A stretch of DNA of 64,000 nt, from assembly GCA_965224735.1 (NCBI GenBank), contig OZ245059.1, positions 558,001 through 622,000 on the forward strand, in the 5' to 3' direction. The DNA comes from Robiginitomaculum_A sp036478535 (GTDB taxonomy: Bacteria > Pseudomonadota > Alphaproteobacteria > Caulobacterales > Maricaulaceae). A program made the translations under genes and the position numbers. Shown one piece after another: positions 7,399 through 16,127 of the stretch (position 1 is its first letter; every line of letters starts with the position of its first letter). The notes under the pieces are model-generated. The model made no database searches. It was not told where the DNA came from and saw only the letters and a list, made by a program, of their open reading frames with translations.

Positions 7399-8484
7399 AT
7401 GCGCGATACATTTAAGAATAAAAAAATTATATTAACCGGCCACACTGGATTTAAAGGTGCATGGCTGGCTGCTTGGCTTACAAGCATTGGCGCTAAAGTG
7501 TATGGTATTAGCCTTTCGGTGCCAGATGGTGAAGATAGCCTTCATGCTCTTTTGGGCAAAAAGGCTTATCACGCTTCCTATATCCAAGATATTCGAGACT
7601 ATGATAAGGTGCAAAAACTTTTCAATGACATAGAACCAGATTGCGTTTTTCATTTAGCGGCACAAGCCCTTGTCAGGCCTTCTTTTGAAGACCCATTACA
7701 CTCATTTAGCACAAACATAATGGGTACCGCTCACATATTGGAGGCTTGTCGCCACCTAAAAACGAACCCAGCTATTGTTTGTATTACAACGGATAAGGTA
7801 TATGATAATGTTAATTGGGTATGGCCATATCGTGAGTCTGATAAATTAGGTGGCAAGGATCCCTATAGTGCAAGTAAAGCCGGCGCAGAGATGGTGTCCA
7901 TGGCCTATATGCGAAGCCTCTACCCCCTTATGGGTGATGAACGTCCGCACTTAGCTGTGATGCGAGGAGGCAATGTCATCGGAGGAGGGGATTGGGCTGT
8001 TGATAGGATTATCCCAGACGCTGTCCGGGCTTCTATGGAGGGTAAGGCGCTTCATATACGCAACCCAGATGCCGTGCGTCCTTGGCAACATGTGCTTGAT
8101 TTGTGTCACGGATATATGACAATAGCAGAAAAATTAATGAGCAAAGCTGCAAAAAGTTATGAAGGTGGGTGGAATATCGGCTCTGATCCAATGTCCATTG
8201 TCACGGTTTACGATCTTGCGGAAAAATTAAAAACTCATTGGCAGGGAAACCCGCTAACCATTAACATTGATCGCAAGCCCAGTGTTCCCGAAGCACATTA
8301 CCTAACTCTAGATATCTCTAAAGCAGCCCGAGAATTATGTTGGCAGCCAGGCCTGACGGTCAACGAATCTATTGCTTTCACTGCCGATTGGTACACTACC
8401 TTCCTTAAAAGCCCTGAAATGGCTCGACGTTTAACTTATGAGCAAATTGAAATTTATAGCGATCTTCGCCGCGAAAAATTCTAG
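7399..8484 (+). CDS. rfbG: CDP-glucose 4,6-dehydratase
   Basis: This extended short-chain dehydrogenase converts CDP-glucose to CDP-4-keto-6-deoxyglucose, the branch point to CDP-linked deoxy sugars. The 361 residues begin with the Rossmann motif GHTGFKGAWL, typical of RfbG in place of the usual GGAGFIG. The catalytic YSASK lies at about residue 157 (DPYSASKAGAEM), and TTDKVYDN provides the Ser/Thr position. A GGGGG ribosome site sits upstream of the ATG. The next gene starts 2 bp after its stop. Its substrate maker, RfbF, lies 3 kb away on the other strand beyond three IS elements, so the original operon has been split. Confidence 0.95.
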   Translation: MRDTFKNKKIILTGHTGFKGAWLAAWLTSIGAKVYGISLSVPDGEDSLHALLGKKAYHASYIQDIRDYDKVQKLFNDIEPDCVFHLAAQALVRPSFEDPLHSFSTNIMGTAHILEACRHLKTNPAIVCITTDKVYDNVNWVWPYRESDKLGGKDPYSASKAGAEMVSMAYMRSLYPLMGDERPHLAVMRGGNVIGGGDWAVDRIIPDAVRASMEGKALHIRNPDAVRPWQHVLDLCHGYMTIAEKLMSKAAKSYEGGWNIGSDPMSIVTVYDLAEKLKTHWQGNPLTINIDRKPSVPEAHYLTLDISKAARELCWQPGLTVNESIAFTADWYTTFLKSPEMARRLTYEQIEIYSDLRREKF

Positions 8485-8486
8485 CG

Positions 8487-9398
8487 GTGCCTGTACTTTT
8501 TCTAACGGGTGGAACAGGCTATATTGGTCAGGCATTTTTACAAAGCGAGCGAACTAATTTTTCTACAATAATAGTTCCAACTCGGTCTGCCGATAGTTTT
8601 CAAGATAAGAATATTCAGTACATCCGCACAAATGGTACGTCAGAATCCCTAATTCATTTACTCAAAAAAAATGACCCAGACATAGTTATTAATTGTGCTG
8701 CTGCAGGTATACGCCCTGATGAACGTGACCCAAACTACCTCAGTAAAATAAACAGTTATTTGCCTGTACAGCTCTTACAAGCTTCGCGTAGTACAAAGGT
8801 GTCACGCTTTATTCAAATAGGGTCGATGGCAGAATATGCCCCCCCAGTAGCTAGAGTACCTCTGGCGGAAACTCATCCAATCGGATATGAAAATACATAT
8901 GGCACTAGCAAAGCTGCTGCTACGCTCATGCTTTCGACATTAGCGTTCAATGCAAATATACCATTAATCACTCTGCGCCTATTTGGTATATACGGCCCTC
9001 TTGAAGCAGAACATAGGCTGACTACGCAGCTTTTGAAAAAACTTCGTACCGGCCAAAATGTGCCCTTATCAAAAGGTACGCAGGTTCGCGATTTTATTTA
9101 TGTTAAAGATGCTGTCGAAGCTATGCACCGAGCATCCTTCGTTGATTTACCAGCAAAACACCACATCATCAATATCGGCACAGGACAAGGAGTGAGTGTT
9201 CGTGATTTTGTGATGAGTTTATGCACAGAAGGTAACTTTGATCAAAAATTACTTAAATTTGGGCATTTACCAATGCGAGATACAGACGCTCCGTATTTAG
9301 TTGCTGATACGAGAAAAGCCAAAACGTTACTTAACTGGCAAGCCCGTTGGACTGTAAAAAATGTAATGCCTAGTTTAGTATCCTCTTTTTTGGTCTAA
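8487..9398 (+). CDS. NAD-dependent epimerase/dehydratase, probable CDP-4-keto-6-deoxyhexose reductase or epimerase
   Basis: This 303-residue extended SDR starts at GTG (MPVLFLTGGTGYIGQAF). It has the GxxGxxG cofactor motif and the catalytic YGTSK (about residue 146). The family includes CDP-abequose and CDP-paratose synthases and related reductases that act after RfbG. Its 2-bp spacing from rfbG suggests it uses the RfbG product. No RfbH-type C-3 dehydrase is present, so a 6-deoxy rather than a 3,6-dideoxy sugar is more likely; this is inference. Its stop is followed directly by the left end of an IS200-type element, so the original C-terminus may have been slightly altered. Confidence 0.85.
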   Translation: MPVLFLTGGTGYIGQAFLQSERTNFSTIIVPTRSADSFQDKNIQYIRTNGTSESLIHLLKKNDPDIVINCAAAGIRPDERDPNYLSKINSYLPVQLLQASRSTKVSRFIQIGSMAEYAPPVARVPLAETHPIGYENTYGTSKAAATLMLSTLAFNANIPLITLRLFGIYGPLEAEHRLTTQLLKKLRTGQNVPLSKGTQVRDFIYVKDAVEAMHRASFVDLPAKHHIINIGTGQGVSVRDFVMSLCTEGNFDQKLLKFGHLPMRDTDAPYLVADTRKAKTLLNWQARWTVKNVMPSLVSSFLV

Positions 9399-9480
9399 CC
9401 CCCCGTCTTCCAGACGGGTAGCTTTAGCATAAATCTTAGGTGTATGACAGAAGGTAAGCATTACCGTCTATTATCATAGG

Positions 9481-9716
9481 TGAGGTGGTCCCCAATAATT
9501 GGACAACTTTCAATGATTTTTAAGCTACACTTTGTGTCATCATTGGCTGGCCAGTTCTGCAACCGTTCGTTCGCCCTTGATAGCTTCCAATGCAACACGA
9601 GCCTTGAAAGCTGGTTTATGGTTTTTACGTTTCGACATTCTGATCTCCTCTTTGTCGAGACCAGACAACACAAAATAGTAGCTAAAGTCACTGTCCAATT
9701 ATTGGGGACCATCTCA
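9481..9716 (-). mobile_element. Miniature IS3-family derivative (236 bp) with AGG target duplication
   Basis: The inverted ends TGAGGTGGTCCCCAATAATT and TGAGATGGTCCCCAATAATT face each other, and AGG is repeated on both sides (9478-9480 and 9717-9719). Inside, on the minus strand, a ribosome site (GAGGAGA) and ATG begin an IS3 OrfA (MSKRKNHKPAFKARVALEAI) that stops after about 31 codons, where the rest of the element has been deleted. It could be mobilised in trans by a related IS3 transposase. Confidence 0.8.
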
Positions 9717-9941
9717 AGGTATCACATAAAATGGTTAAAAAAAGTATCTCTATGTAGTCTTGCTGGGCGGGACTGCTTTACGCATTCGAGATATTATTCG
9801 CCAAGTTTGTAACGAAAACGGCGTCGAGATTATCAAAGGTATCATCTCAAAGGACCAAGTTCATATGTTTGTTTGAGGTGGTCCTGCTAAATCGGACAGT
9901 TTGTTAAGGTGTGTTTTTTATCCTTTGAGGAGGAGAACGAC

Positions 9942-10238
9942 ATGAGCAAACGAAGACGATTTACGGATGATTTTAAGGCGAAGATTGCGCTTGAGGCTCT
10001 GCGCGGAGACCAAACACTTTCCCAGATAGCGGCGCGGCACAAACTGCACCCTAACCAGATCAGCCAGTGGAAGCTGCAAGCTTTGGAAGGGCTTAGCGGG
10101 GTGTTTTCTAGCGGCAAGCGCGGGGCCCAACCCTCCGATATGGATGCCAAGATTAAAGACCTGCACGCGAAGATTGGAGAGTTGACAGTGGAGCGGGATT
10201 TTCTCCTAAAGGAGGCTTCGCACTCTCTCGCGGCTTAG
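9942..10238 (+). CDS. IS3-A OrfA (transposase HTH subunit)
   Basis: This 98-residue basic helix-turn-helix protein of the IS3 OrfA type starts at the ATG after GAGGAGGAG (MSKRRRFTDDFKAKIALEAL). The HTH spans about residues 20-50 (SQIAARHKLHPNQISQWKL). A leucine-zipper-like C-terminal segment (IKDLHAKIGELTVERDFLLK) is typical for pairing with OrfB. It ends 4 bp before orfB. In IS3 elements OrfA binds the ends and the OrfAB fusion made by frameshifting is the transposase. An obvious A-rich slippery run is not seen near the junction. Confidence 0.88.
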   Translation: MSKRRRFTDDFKAKIALEALRGDQTLSQIAARHKLHPNQISQWKLQALEGLSGVFSSGKRGAQPSDMDAKIKDLHAKIGELTVERDFLLKEASHSLAA

Positions 10239-10242
10239 GGCG

Positions 10243-11097
10243 ATGAGCGTGCGAGAGCGCAAGGCTATGCTTGAACCAAGGTGTTCTGATGTATCCCTAA
10301 GCCGCCAGTGCAAGATATTATCGATTAGCCGCTCTACGGCTTATTATCAGGCCAAGGGCGAAAGTTCACAAACGTTGGCCTTGATGCGTAGGATTGACGA
10401 ATTGTTTATGGCCTGCCCGTTTTATGGTTCGCGCCAGATGCGGGCAGCTATGGCCTTGGAAGGCGTATCAGTTGGCCGTCACCGCGTGCGCAGATTGATG
10501 GCTTTGATGGGCTTGCAAGCCATATATCAACGCCCCAACACCAGTAAACCTCACCCGGAACACAGGATTTATTCTTACAAACTCCGTGGTCTCAAAATCA
10601 CCAAGCCCAATCATGTTTGGTGCACGGATATTACCTATATTCCGATGCAACGAGGGTTTTTATATCTGGTCGCCGTCATGGATTGGGCGACACGGAAAGT
10701 GCTGAGTTGGCGGTTGTCCAATACGCTTGATACCAAATTCTGTCTAGAAGCACTGGACGAGGCTGTCGCGAAATATGGCGCACCTGAAATTTTCAACTCT
10801 GACCAAGGCAGTCAGTTCACTAGCCTAGCCTTTACAAGCAGATTGAAACAGGCAGGCATCACGATCTCTATGGATGGCCGTGGTCGGTATCTTGATAACA
10901 TCTTCATTGAACGCCTGTGGCGATCAACGAAATATGAAGCGGTATATCTGCATGAAATGAGTGACGGCTTTGCGGCAAAGCGGGTCATTGGTGGCTGGAT
11001 CAGCTTCTATAATACGCAACGTCCCCATTCAACCCTTGACGGTGCTACGCCCGATATGGCTTATAGAACCACACAAACAAGGAATTTGGCAGCATAA
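10243..11097 (+). CDS. IS3-A OrfB (DDE transposase, rve domain)
   Basis: This 284-residue catalytic subunit has an N-terminal HTH_21-type region (about residues 40-95). The rve integrase core carries the triad in WCTDITYIP (Asp, about residue 131), FNSDQGSQFT (Asp) and IFIERLWRS (Glu, about 35 residues later), and ends in the usual YNTQRPHSTLDGATP segment. All catalytic residues are present and the frame is intact, so this copy is potentially active. Confidence 0.9.
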   Translation: MSVRERKAMLEPRCSDVSLSRQCKILSISRSTAYYQAKGESSQTLALMRRIDELFMACPFYGSRQMRAAMALEGVSVGRHRVRRLMALMGLQAIYQRPNTSKPHPEHRIYSYKLRGLKITKPNHVWCTDITYIPMQRGFLYLVAVMDWATRKVLSWRLSNTLDTKFCLEALDEAVAKYGAPEIFNSDQGSQFTSLAFTSRLKQAGITISMDGRGRYLDNIFIERLWRSTKYEAVYLHEMSDGFAAKRVIGGWISFYNTQRPHSTLDGATPDMAYRTTQTRNLAA

Positions 11098-11396
11098 ATG
11101 AAACCCAAAATACACCTTAACTAAGCTGCCAAACTGTCCAATCAATCAGGATCACCTCAGTGTCAGTGCCGCCAAAACTGTCTATCAGTGATTTCATGCT
11201 CAAAGCTAAGGGGCGTTCATCATGCTAGATACAGATGGAATTTCCAGAGTTAAATAAACGTTATTGGGGACGACACTTTTGGGGTAGGGGATATTTCTCG
11301 ACAACAAGTGGTCAAATTACCGACGATGTCATACTTCAGTATTTAGAAGCCCATAATTCTACCGACGTCAGTCGGTAGTGGTTTAGTATCAACAGA

Positions 11397-12170
11397 TTAA
11401 CAATTGTCGGGATCCCATGGTGAAAGACCATCCTTCCACAATTTTTCAAGTTCTTGTTTTTCGCGCAATGTATCCATGGGTTGCCAAAAACCCTCGTGCT
11501 TAAATACCATTAACTCACCATCATTCGCCAAACGAGCCAACGGTTCGCGTTCAAACGGTTGGGTGTCGTCATCAATATAATCAAAAACTTCCGGTTCAAG
11601 TACGAAAAATCCACCGTTTATCCAACCCTCTTTAAGTGGATTCTTTTCTTCGAAAGCTGTAACTTGGTCACCCTCAATGACAAGATTACCAAAACGTGCC
11701 GGGGGGCGAACGGCAGTAACTGTGGCTTTTTTGCCGTGGGACTTATGGAATGCCACCAAAGCCGCGATGTCAACATTAGCGACACCATCTCCATATGTTG
11801 CCATGCACGTTTCATTGCCAACAAATGACGCCAAGCGTTTAATACGCCCTCCGGTCATTGTGTTCAAACCTGTATCTATAATGGCAACTTTCCAGTCCAG
11901 TGAGTTGTTGCCATAAATTTCGACTTCGCCTGTCTTCAAATCAATCCTGTAATCATTAAGCTTCATCGGTAAGTTTGCGAAGAAATTTTTAATGAAATCT
12001 ACACGGTAACCACCTGCTACCAAAAAATCATCGAATCCATGCCGCGCGTACATGCCCATAATATGTGACAGCATAGGGCGGTCACCTAGTATAATCATTG
12101 GTTTGGGTCGGAGGTCTGTTTCTTCAGATAGCCGCGTTCCGTATCCACCTGCAAGTAATATAGTTTTCAT
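11397..12170 (-). CDS. rfbF: Glucose-1-phosphate cytidylyltransferase
   Basis: This nucleotidyltransferase makes CDP-glucose from CTP and glucose-1-phosphate, feeding RfbG. The ATG at 12170 puts the nucleotide-binding signature right at the N-terminus (MKTILLAGGYGTRLSEET), so it is preferred over a GTG three codons upstream. KPMIILG supplies the conserved Lys, and ATYGDGVANV holds the catalytic Asp. The total of 257 residues is normal for RfbF. It lies on the strand opposite to rfbG and is followed upstream by galE. A short space (11386-11396) separates it from the IS200-II right end. Confidence 0.94.
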   Translation of the reverse strand: MKTILLAGGYGTRLSEETDLRPKPMIILGDRPMLSHIMGMYARHGFDDFLVAGGYRVDFIKNFFANLPMKLNDYRIDLKTGEVEIYGNNSLDWKVAIIDTGLNTMTGGRIKRLASFVGNETCMATYGDGVANVDIAALVAFHKSHGKKATVTAVRPPARFGNLVIEGDQVTAFEEKNPLKEGWINGGFFVLEPEVFDYIDDDTQPFEREPLARLANDGELMVFKHEGFWQPMDTLREKQELEKLWKDGLSPWDPDNC

Positions 12171-12218
12171 AATTAACACTCATTTTAGGTTAGAAGTAAA
12201 ATTAATTTAGATAAAAAA

Positions 12219-13244
12219 TTAAGTAAACCCTTCGGGGTTATAGGTTGTCCAGTTCCATGCATCGCGACAAGCCTCTGCTACGCTCCGTAGAGCCTTAAAA
12301 TTAAGTTCCCGCTCGGCCAGCACAGGGTTAGCAACGACTTGCCCCAAGTCCCCAAGTCGCCTAGGCCCAATTGTATACGGTATTGTTATATTATTTTCTT
12401 GTTCAAAAAACCGAACAAGTTCAAGTACGCTTGTTCCCTTACCAGTGCCCAAATTGAAAACCTTCGCACCTTTGCGCCCCTGAGTATACTCTAGTGATCG
12501 AACATGTCCGTCCGCCAAATCATTTACATGAATGTAATCGCGCACACCTGTTCCGTCAACCGTCTCATAATCCCCACCATAAATAGTTAAGGCAGGCGTC
12601 TTCCCAGCACCTACCCGGCTAATGAATGGCAATATATTATTTGGTATACCCAATGGGGATTCCCCTATATTTCCACTAGGGTGCGCACCTATCGGGTTAA
12701 AATAACGCAATATCACTGCGCTAACGGAAGGATTTTCAATACAATAGTCTTGTAAAATTTGTTCACAAATCAGCTTAGATTGTCCATAGGGATTAGTTGG
12801 TTGAAGCGGGTCTGTTTCCGAAATCAAACGCTGATCATTTGCTCGATAAACTGTTGCAGACGAGCTAAATATAATGCGGTCGACCTTCGCGCGTTGAGCG
12901 GCACGCAAAGTGTCAATAAAACCACTTACATTGCAATCATAATAACCCAGCGAATCTGAAATAGATTCTGAAACAGATTTTAGGCCCGCAAAATGGATCA
13001 GTGCCAAAAAGTTATACGCCGCAAACACTGCATCTAAAGCCGCGTTATCCCTACAATCACATTGAACACAACTAATGGGCTTGCCAATTAAATTAGACAG
13101 ACGATCTATTACTATCGGACTAGAATTGACAAAATTATCTAAAATAACTGGCTTGAATCCCTGCTTCACTAAGGAAATAACAGTGTGTGATCCAATATAA
13201 CCTGCGCCACCGGTTACTAGTACGTTGCCCCTTGTTGTACTCAT
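12219..13244 (-). CDS. galE: UDP-glucose 4-epimerase
   Basis: This extended SDR interconverts UDP-glucose and UDP-galactose, supplying galactose for glycan synthesis. The 341 residues start with VLVTGGAGYIGSHTV. The catalytic pair is SSSATVY (Ser/Thr, about residue 130) and NPYGQSK (Tyr/Lys, about residue 155). GTGVRDYIHVNDLADGH is a GalE hallmark. It reads toward rfbF with 48 bp between them and is probably in the same transcript. Base composition is AT-richer than the housekeeping genes, as for the rest of the island. Confidence 0.94.
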   Translation of the reverse strand: MSTTRGNVLVTGGAGYIGSHTVISLVKQGFKPVILDNFVNSSPIVIDRLSNLIGKPISCVQCDCRDNAALDAVFAAYNFLALIHFAGLKSVSESISDSLGYYDCNVSGFIDTLRAAQRAKVDRIIFSSSATVYRANDQRLISETDPLQPTNPYGQSKLICEQILQDYCIENPSVSAVILRYFNPIGAHPSGNIGESPLGIPNNILPFISRVGAGKTPALTIYGGDYETVDGTGVRDYIHVNDLADGHVRSLEYTQGRKGAKVFNLGTGKGTSVLELVRFFEQENNITIPYTIGPRRLGDLGQVVANPVLAERELNFKALRSVAEACRDAWNWTTYNPEGFT

Positions 13245-13382
13245 TTTTCTTGCTCATTTTGGTGTAAGTTATCATTTTTCAATAACCATTTTTTTTCTAA
13301 ATATCAAGATATAAATGTGCACTCCATCTTAAAAATTTGTTTGTAAAGAGGGAACCCCATGATTTAACCCATTGATGTGCCC

Positions 13383-14264
13383 CTAGATTTGTAGACACCT
13401 TGTTACTTCATTTTGTTGCCATCTCGAACTGAGCGGGTGACAACATCCCGACTTACCATGCTTTCGCTTAGAATTGTAGAACATTTCGATATAATCGAAC
13501 ACGTCCTCACGTGCGAGCTGCCGTGTTTTGTAGGTCTTGCGCCTGATCCGCTCGGTTTTAAGCAAGCGGAAGAAGCTTTCGGCGACCGCGTTGTCGTAAC
13601 AATTCCCGCGCCGGCTCATACTAGCTTCTAGATTATGCGCAGCTAAGAATGATTGCCACTCCGCACTTGTAAACTGGCTGCCTTGGTCAGAATGGACTAT
13701 CACTTTAGCTTTAGGTTTGCGCCGCCAAACGGCCATCAACAATGCTGTGAGTGCAAGGCTAGTTTGCATCTGCCCATCCATTGACCAACCGATAACCCGG
13801 CGTGAGTGCAAGTCGATAACGACGGATAAAAACAACCAACCTTCATGGGTTTTGATATAGGTGATGTCCGTCACCCAAACCCTGTTAGGTGCTGCGATGT
13901 CAAAGTTTTGCTTCAACTGATTAGCTGCCACAATAGATGGCTTAACGCCATATTTGCCAGGACGTCGCTTATAGCCGACTTGTGCCCGAAGGCCACACTT
14001 TTGCATAAGCTTGGCCACCGTATTAGGCGCACAAGTCTCGCCCATATCGAGCAGGTCATGATGAATTTTACGGTAGCCATAAACGCAGCCGCTCTCTAGC
14101 CATGATTGCTTGATAAGTCCTGTAAGGCGGCGTTGCCGCTTAGCCATTTTACTCAGGCCCGATTTAAGCCACGCATAAAACCCGCTCGGGTGAACGCGCA
14201 GCACGCGGCACATGGCCCGCACGGAAAACTCCATGCGGTGTGCTTTGATAAAGGCGTACTTCAC
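13383..14264 (-). pseudogene. IS3-B OrfB, copy 1, C-terminal frameshift
   Basis: The DDE transposase has an intact start (MKYAFIKAHRMEFSVRAMCR) and the full catalytic core: WVTDITYIKTHEGW, VIVHSDQGSQFTS and NAVAESFFRLLKTE. Compared with the other two copies one base is missing near 13450. The protein therefore ends HGKSGCCHPLSSRW and more, where the others read HGKCGMLSPAQFEMATK. Whether this altered tail is functional is unknown. Confidence 0.85.
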
Positions 14265-14303
14265 TTGGCCTGCTTTGCAAAGTACACCGTGGCCTTTTTC
14301 ACC

Positions 14304-14567
14304 CTAAAGGGCACTTCGTAAGATATCACGCTCTTCAGTAACGCGCCTAAGCTCGGCCTTTAAGCGGCGGTTCTCTTGCACATGCTCGTTCATATCAGCG
14401 GGTGGTCGCTCTGGTTCATGAAACTTGCCAATCCAATCATACATGGACTTGGTACAAACCCCCAGTCGCTCCGACACATCTTTGACCGAATAACCGCGCT
14501 CTTTTACCTGCGCCACAGCGTCCCGTTTGAACTCGTCCGTATACCGTATTCCCTTACCCATCTTCAT
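14304..14567 (-). CDS. IS3-B OrfA, copy 1
   Basis: This 87-residue HTH protein (GKGIRYTDEFKRDAVAQVKE, HTH about residues 25-50, coiled coil ENRRLKAELRRVTEERDIL at the end) is identical in all three IS3-B copies. The frame stops (RSAL, TAG) 6 bases before a G-AAAAAG run that lies inside the following VKKATVYFAKQAK frame. In relatives such as IS3 the OrfA frame itself ends with this KKATxYFAK segment, so about 19 bp (CGAAGTGCCCTTTAGGGTG) appear inserted or diverged here. It may be a shared defect or a variant frameshift signal. Confidence 0.85.
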   Translation of the reverse strand: MKMGKGIRYTDEFKRDAVAQVKERGYSVKDVSERLGVCTKSMYDWIGKFHEPERPPADMNEHVQENRRLKAELRRVTEERDILRSAL

Positions 14568-14623
14568 ATCTCCTTGCTTCCAATTGTAACAAACAAGGTG
14601 TCTACAAATCTAGGGGCACATCA

Positions 14624-15705
14624 GTGGTCCTGATTGATTGGACAGTTTGGCAGCTTATTTAAGGTGTGCTTTGGGTTTCATTTATGCTGCCAAATTCCTT
14701 GTTTGTGTTGTTCGATAAGCCATATCGGGAGTAGCACCGTCAAGGGCTGAGTGGGGACGTTTCGTGTTGTAGAAGCGGATCCAGTCGCCAATAACACGTT
14801 TGGCCGCAAAGCCGTCGCCCATTTCATGCAAATAAACGGCTTCATATTTGAGTGACCGCCACAGTCGTTCAATGAAGATATTGTCGAGATACCGACCACG
14901 GCCATCCATGGAGATCGTGATGCCTGCCTGTTTCAAGCGGCTGGTAAAGGCCAGACTGGTGAACTGACTTCCCTGATCCGAGTTGAAGATTTCAGGCAGG
15001 CCATATTTGGCAATCGCTTCGTCCAGAGCCTCAAGGCAGAACTTGGTATCAAACGTATTGGACAGCCGCCAACTTAACACTTTTCGTGTCGCCCAATCCA
15101 TGACAACGACCAGATATAAAAACCCGCGTTGCATCGGGATATAGGTAATATCCGTGCACCAAACATGGTTCGGCTTGGTGATTTTTAGGCCACGGAGTTT
15201 GTAAGAATATATCCTGTGCTCTGGGTGCGGTTTGCTGGTGTTGGGGCGCTGATATATGGCCTGCAAGCCCATCAAAGCCAGGGTTTCCACGCTCTCGCCT
15301 TTAGCTTGGTAATAAGCCGTAGAGCGGCTTATGGATAATATCTTGCACTGGCGACTTAAGGATAAATGCGGACTTGACGGCTCAAGCATGGCCTTGCGTT
15401 TATGCACGCTCATCGCCCTAAGCCGCGTGAGAGTGCGAAGCCTCCTTTAGGGGAAAATCCCGCTCCACCGTCAACTCTCCAATCTTCGCGTGCAGGTCTT
15501 TAATCTTCGCATCCATGTCGGAGGGCTGTGCCCCGCGTTTGCCGCGCCGCTATCTGGGAAAGTGTTTGGTCTCCGCGCAGAGCCTCAAGCGCAATCTTCG
15601 CCTTGAAATCATCCGTAAATCGTCTTCGTTTGCTCATGTCGTTCTCCTCCTCAAAGGATAAAAAACACACCTTAACAAACTGTCCTATTTAGCAGGACCA
15701 CCTCA
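14624..15705 (-). mobile_element. IS3-A copy 2, internally deleted
   Basis: This is a second IS3-A element in the opposite orientation to copy 1, with the distal end at 15705 intact and the proximal end missing its outermost TGAG where IS3-B copy 1 abuts. Two internal deletions of about 80 bp in orfA and about 123 bp in orfB shorten it to 1082 bp. Confidence 0.85.
14682..15640 (-). pseudogene. IS3-A orfA/orfB copy 2, both deleted
   Basis: The orfA part (start near 15638) keeps the first 30 codons, then loses the HTH and linker between GCGGCGCGGCA and AAGCGCGGGG, which also shifts its frame. The orfB part (15413-14682, 243 residues) has an in-frame loss of 41 residues between TLAL and MGLQ, apparently by recombination of TTGGCCTTGATG-like repeats. 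The DDE motifs (WCTDITYIP, FNSDQGSQFT, IFIERLWRS) remain. It is not expected to be autonomous. Confidence 0.85.
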
Positions 15706-15849
15706 GCAGCCGACGCAGGGATTGAGCCTGCTAACGAACTACTTGCGTAATTAATGGAGAATTAATTCCAAACGTATCTTTGTCTCACTTTTTATGTAAG
15801 CGGTCGGCGGAAAAATAACACGGCGGGTTACTTTAAAATTTTGGTGTAG

Positions 15850-16120
15850 TGTAGTCTTCATATAAAATAAGACCGATTTAAGTCTAAACTAAACGAGATG
15901 TTCGCCTCTACTGTTTTATATGGAGCGCATAGTGGCCATATTGCCCTAAAGAATTTGCGGTACGGCACAAGCGTTGATATTTGGTAGTTTCTTGCTTTAT
16001 CCTTTTCCTTTTGTTTAAAGTTGGCTCTGATTGTCCAAAATAGACGACCGCTGGTGTGACATTTTTTAAGCTTTCGATTTTGCCCTGTGTTTGTAGATGA
16101 TGGGAGTCTCCGCGCACATG
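15850..16120 (-). pseudogene. Degraded remnant of IS-C transposase region
   Basis: The stretch is a diverged copy of 26140-26520: the TCTTCATATAAAAT end, the KRxRIK-like C-terminal codons and the segment with TTCGATTTTGCCCTGTGTTTG then CCGCGCACATGGCTC are recognisable. The middle, which carries the third catalytic residue region in the full copy, is deleted. There is no continuous frame. The preceding 15706-15849 holds only a short frame (AADAGIEPANELLA then stop) of unknown origin. Confidence 0.6.
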
Positions 16121-16127
16121 GCTCCAC

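Larger units (their letters stand above)
9874..11159 (+). mobile_element. Complete IS3-family element IS3-A, copy 1
   Basis: The 1286-bp element has ends TGAGGTGGTCCTGCTAAAT and the complement of TGAGGTGATCCTGATTGAT, with two adjacent genes orfA and orfB. It sits inside IS200-II tnpA between the codons for HMFV and SVPP. The flanking bases GTT and GTG are a near-match for a 3-bp target duplication. A deleted second copy lies at 14624-15705 in the opposite orientation. Confidence 0.85.
9444..11378 (+). pseudogene. tnpA: IS200-II tnpA, split into three pieces
   Basis: Three fragments read as one IS200-like protein. The first is ATG at 9444 (MTEGKHYRLLS). The second, at 9720-9873, reads YHIKWLKK then IRDIIRQVCNENGVEIIKG and SKDQVHMFV (HUH site, here QVH in place of HVH). 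The third, at 11160-11378, reads SVPPKLSISDFMLKAKGRSS, YWGRHFWGRGYFS and the tyrosine helix ILQYLEAH. Besides the two insertions there are in-frame stops and frame changes (for example after GRSSC), so the gene is dead. It is the host of a nested insertion and its fragment order proves the sequence of events. Confidence 0.75.
9399..11385 (+). mobile_element. IS200-II element interrupted by two IS3-type insertions
   Basis: An IS200/IS605-type element has a left hairpin (CCCGTCT-TCC-AGACGGG, about 9402-9418) and a right hairpin (CTACCGAC-GTCA-GTCGGTAG, 11359-11378). Between them its tnpA is cut twice, first by a 236-bp miniature IS3 derivative (9481-9716) and then by a complete IS3-family element (9874-11159). 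Removing both insertions restores a recognisable Y1 transposase. It is distinct in sequence from IS200-I. Confidence 0.75.
13373..14623 (-). mobile_element. IS3-family element IS3-B, copy 1 (1251 bp)
   Basis: The ends TGATGTGCCCCTAGATTTGT and its inverted partner bound orfA and orfB on the minus strand. Two further copies of identical length lie at 21450-22700 and 27196-28446. The flanks (CAT on the left, GTG on the right) do not form a target duplication. The right side abuts an IS3-A copy that lacks its first four end bases, so this element inserted into, or recombined at, that end. Confidence 0.9.
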
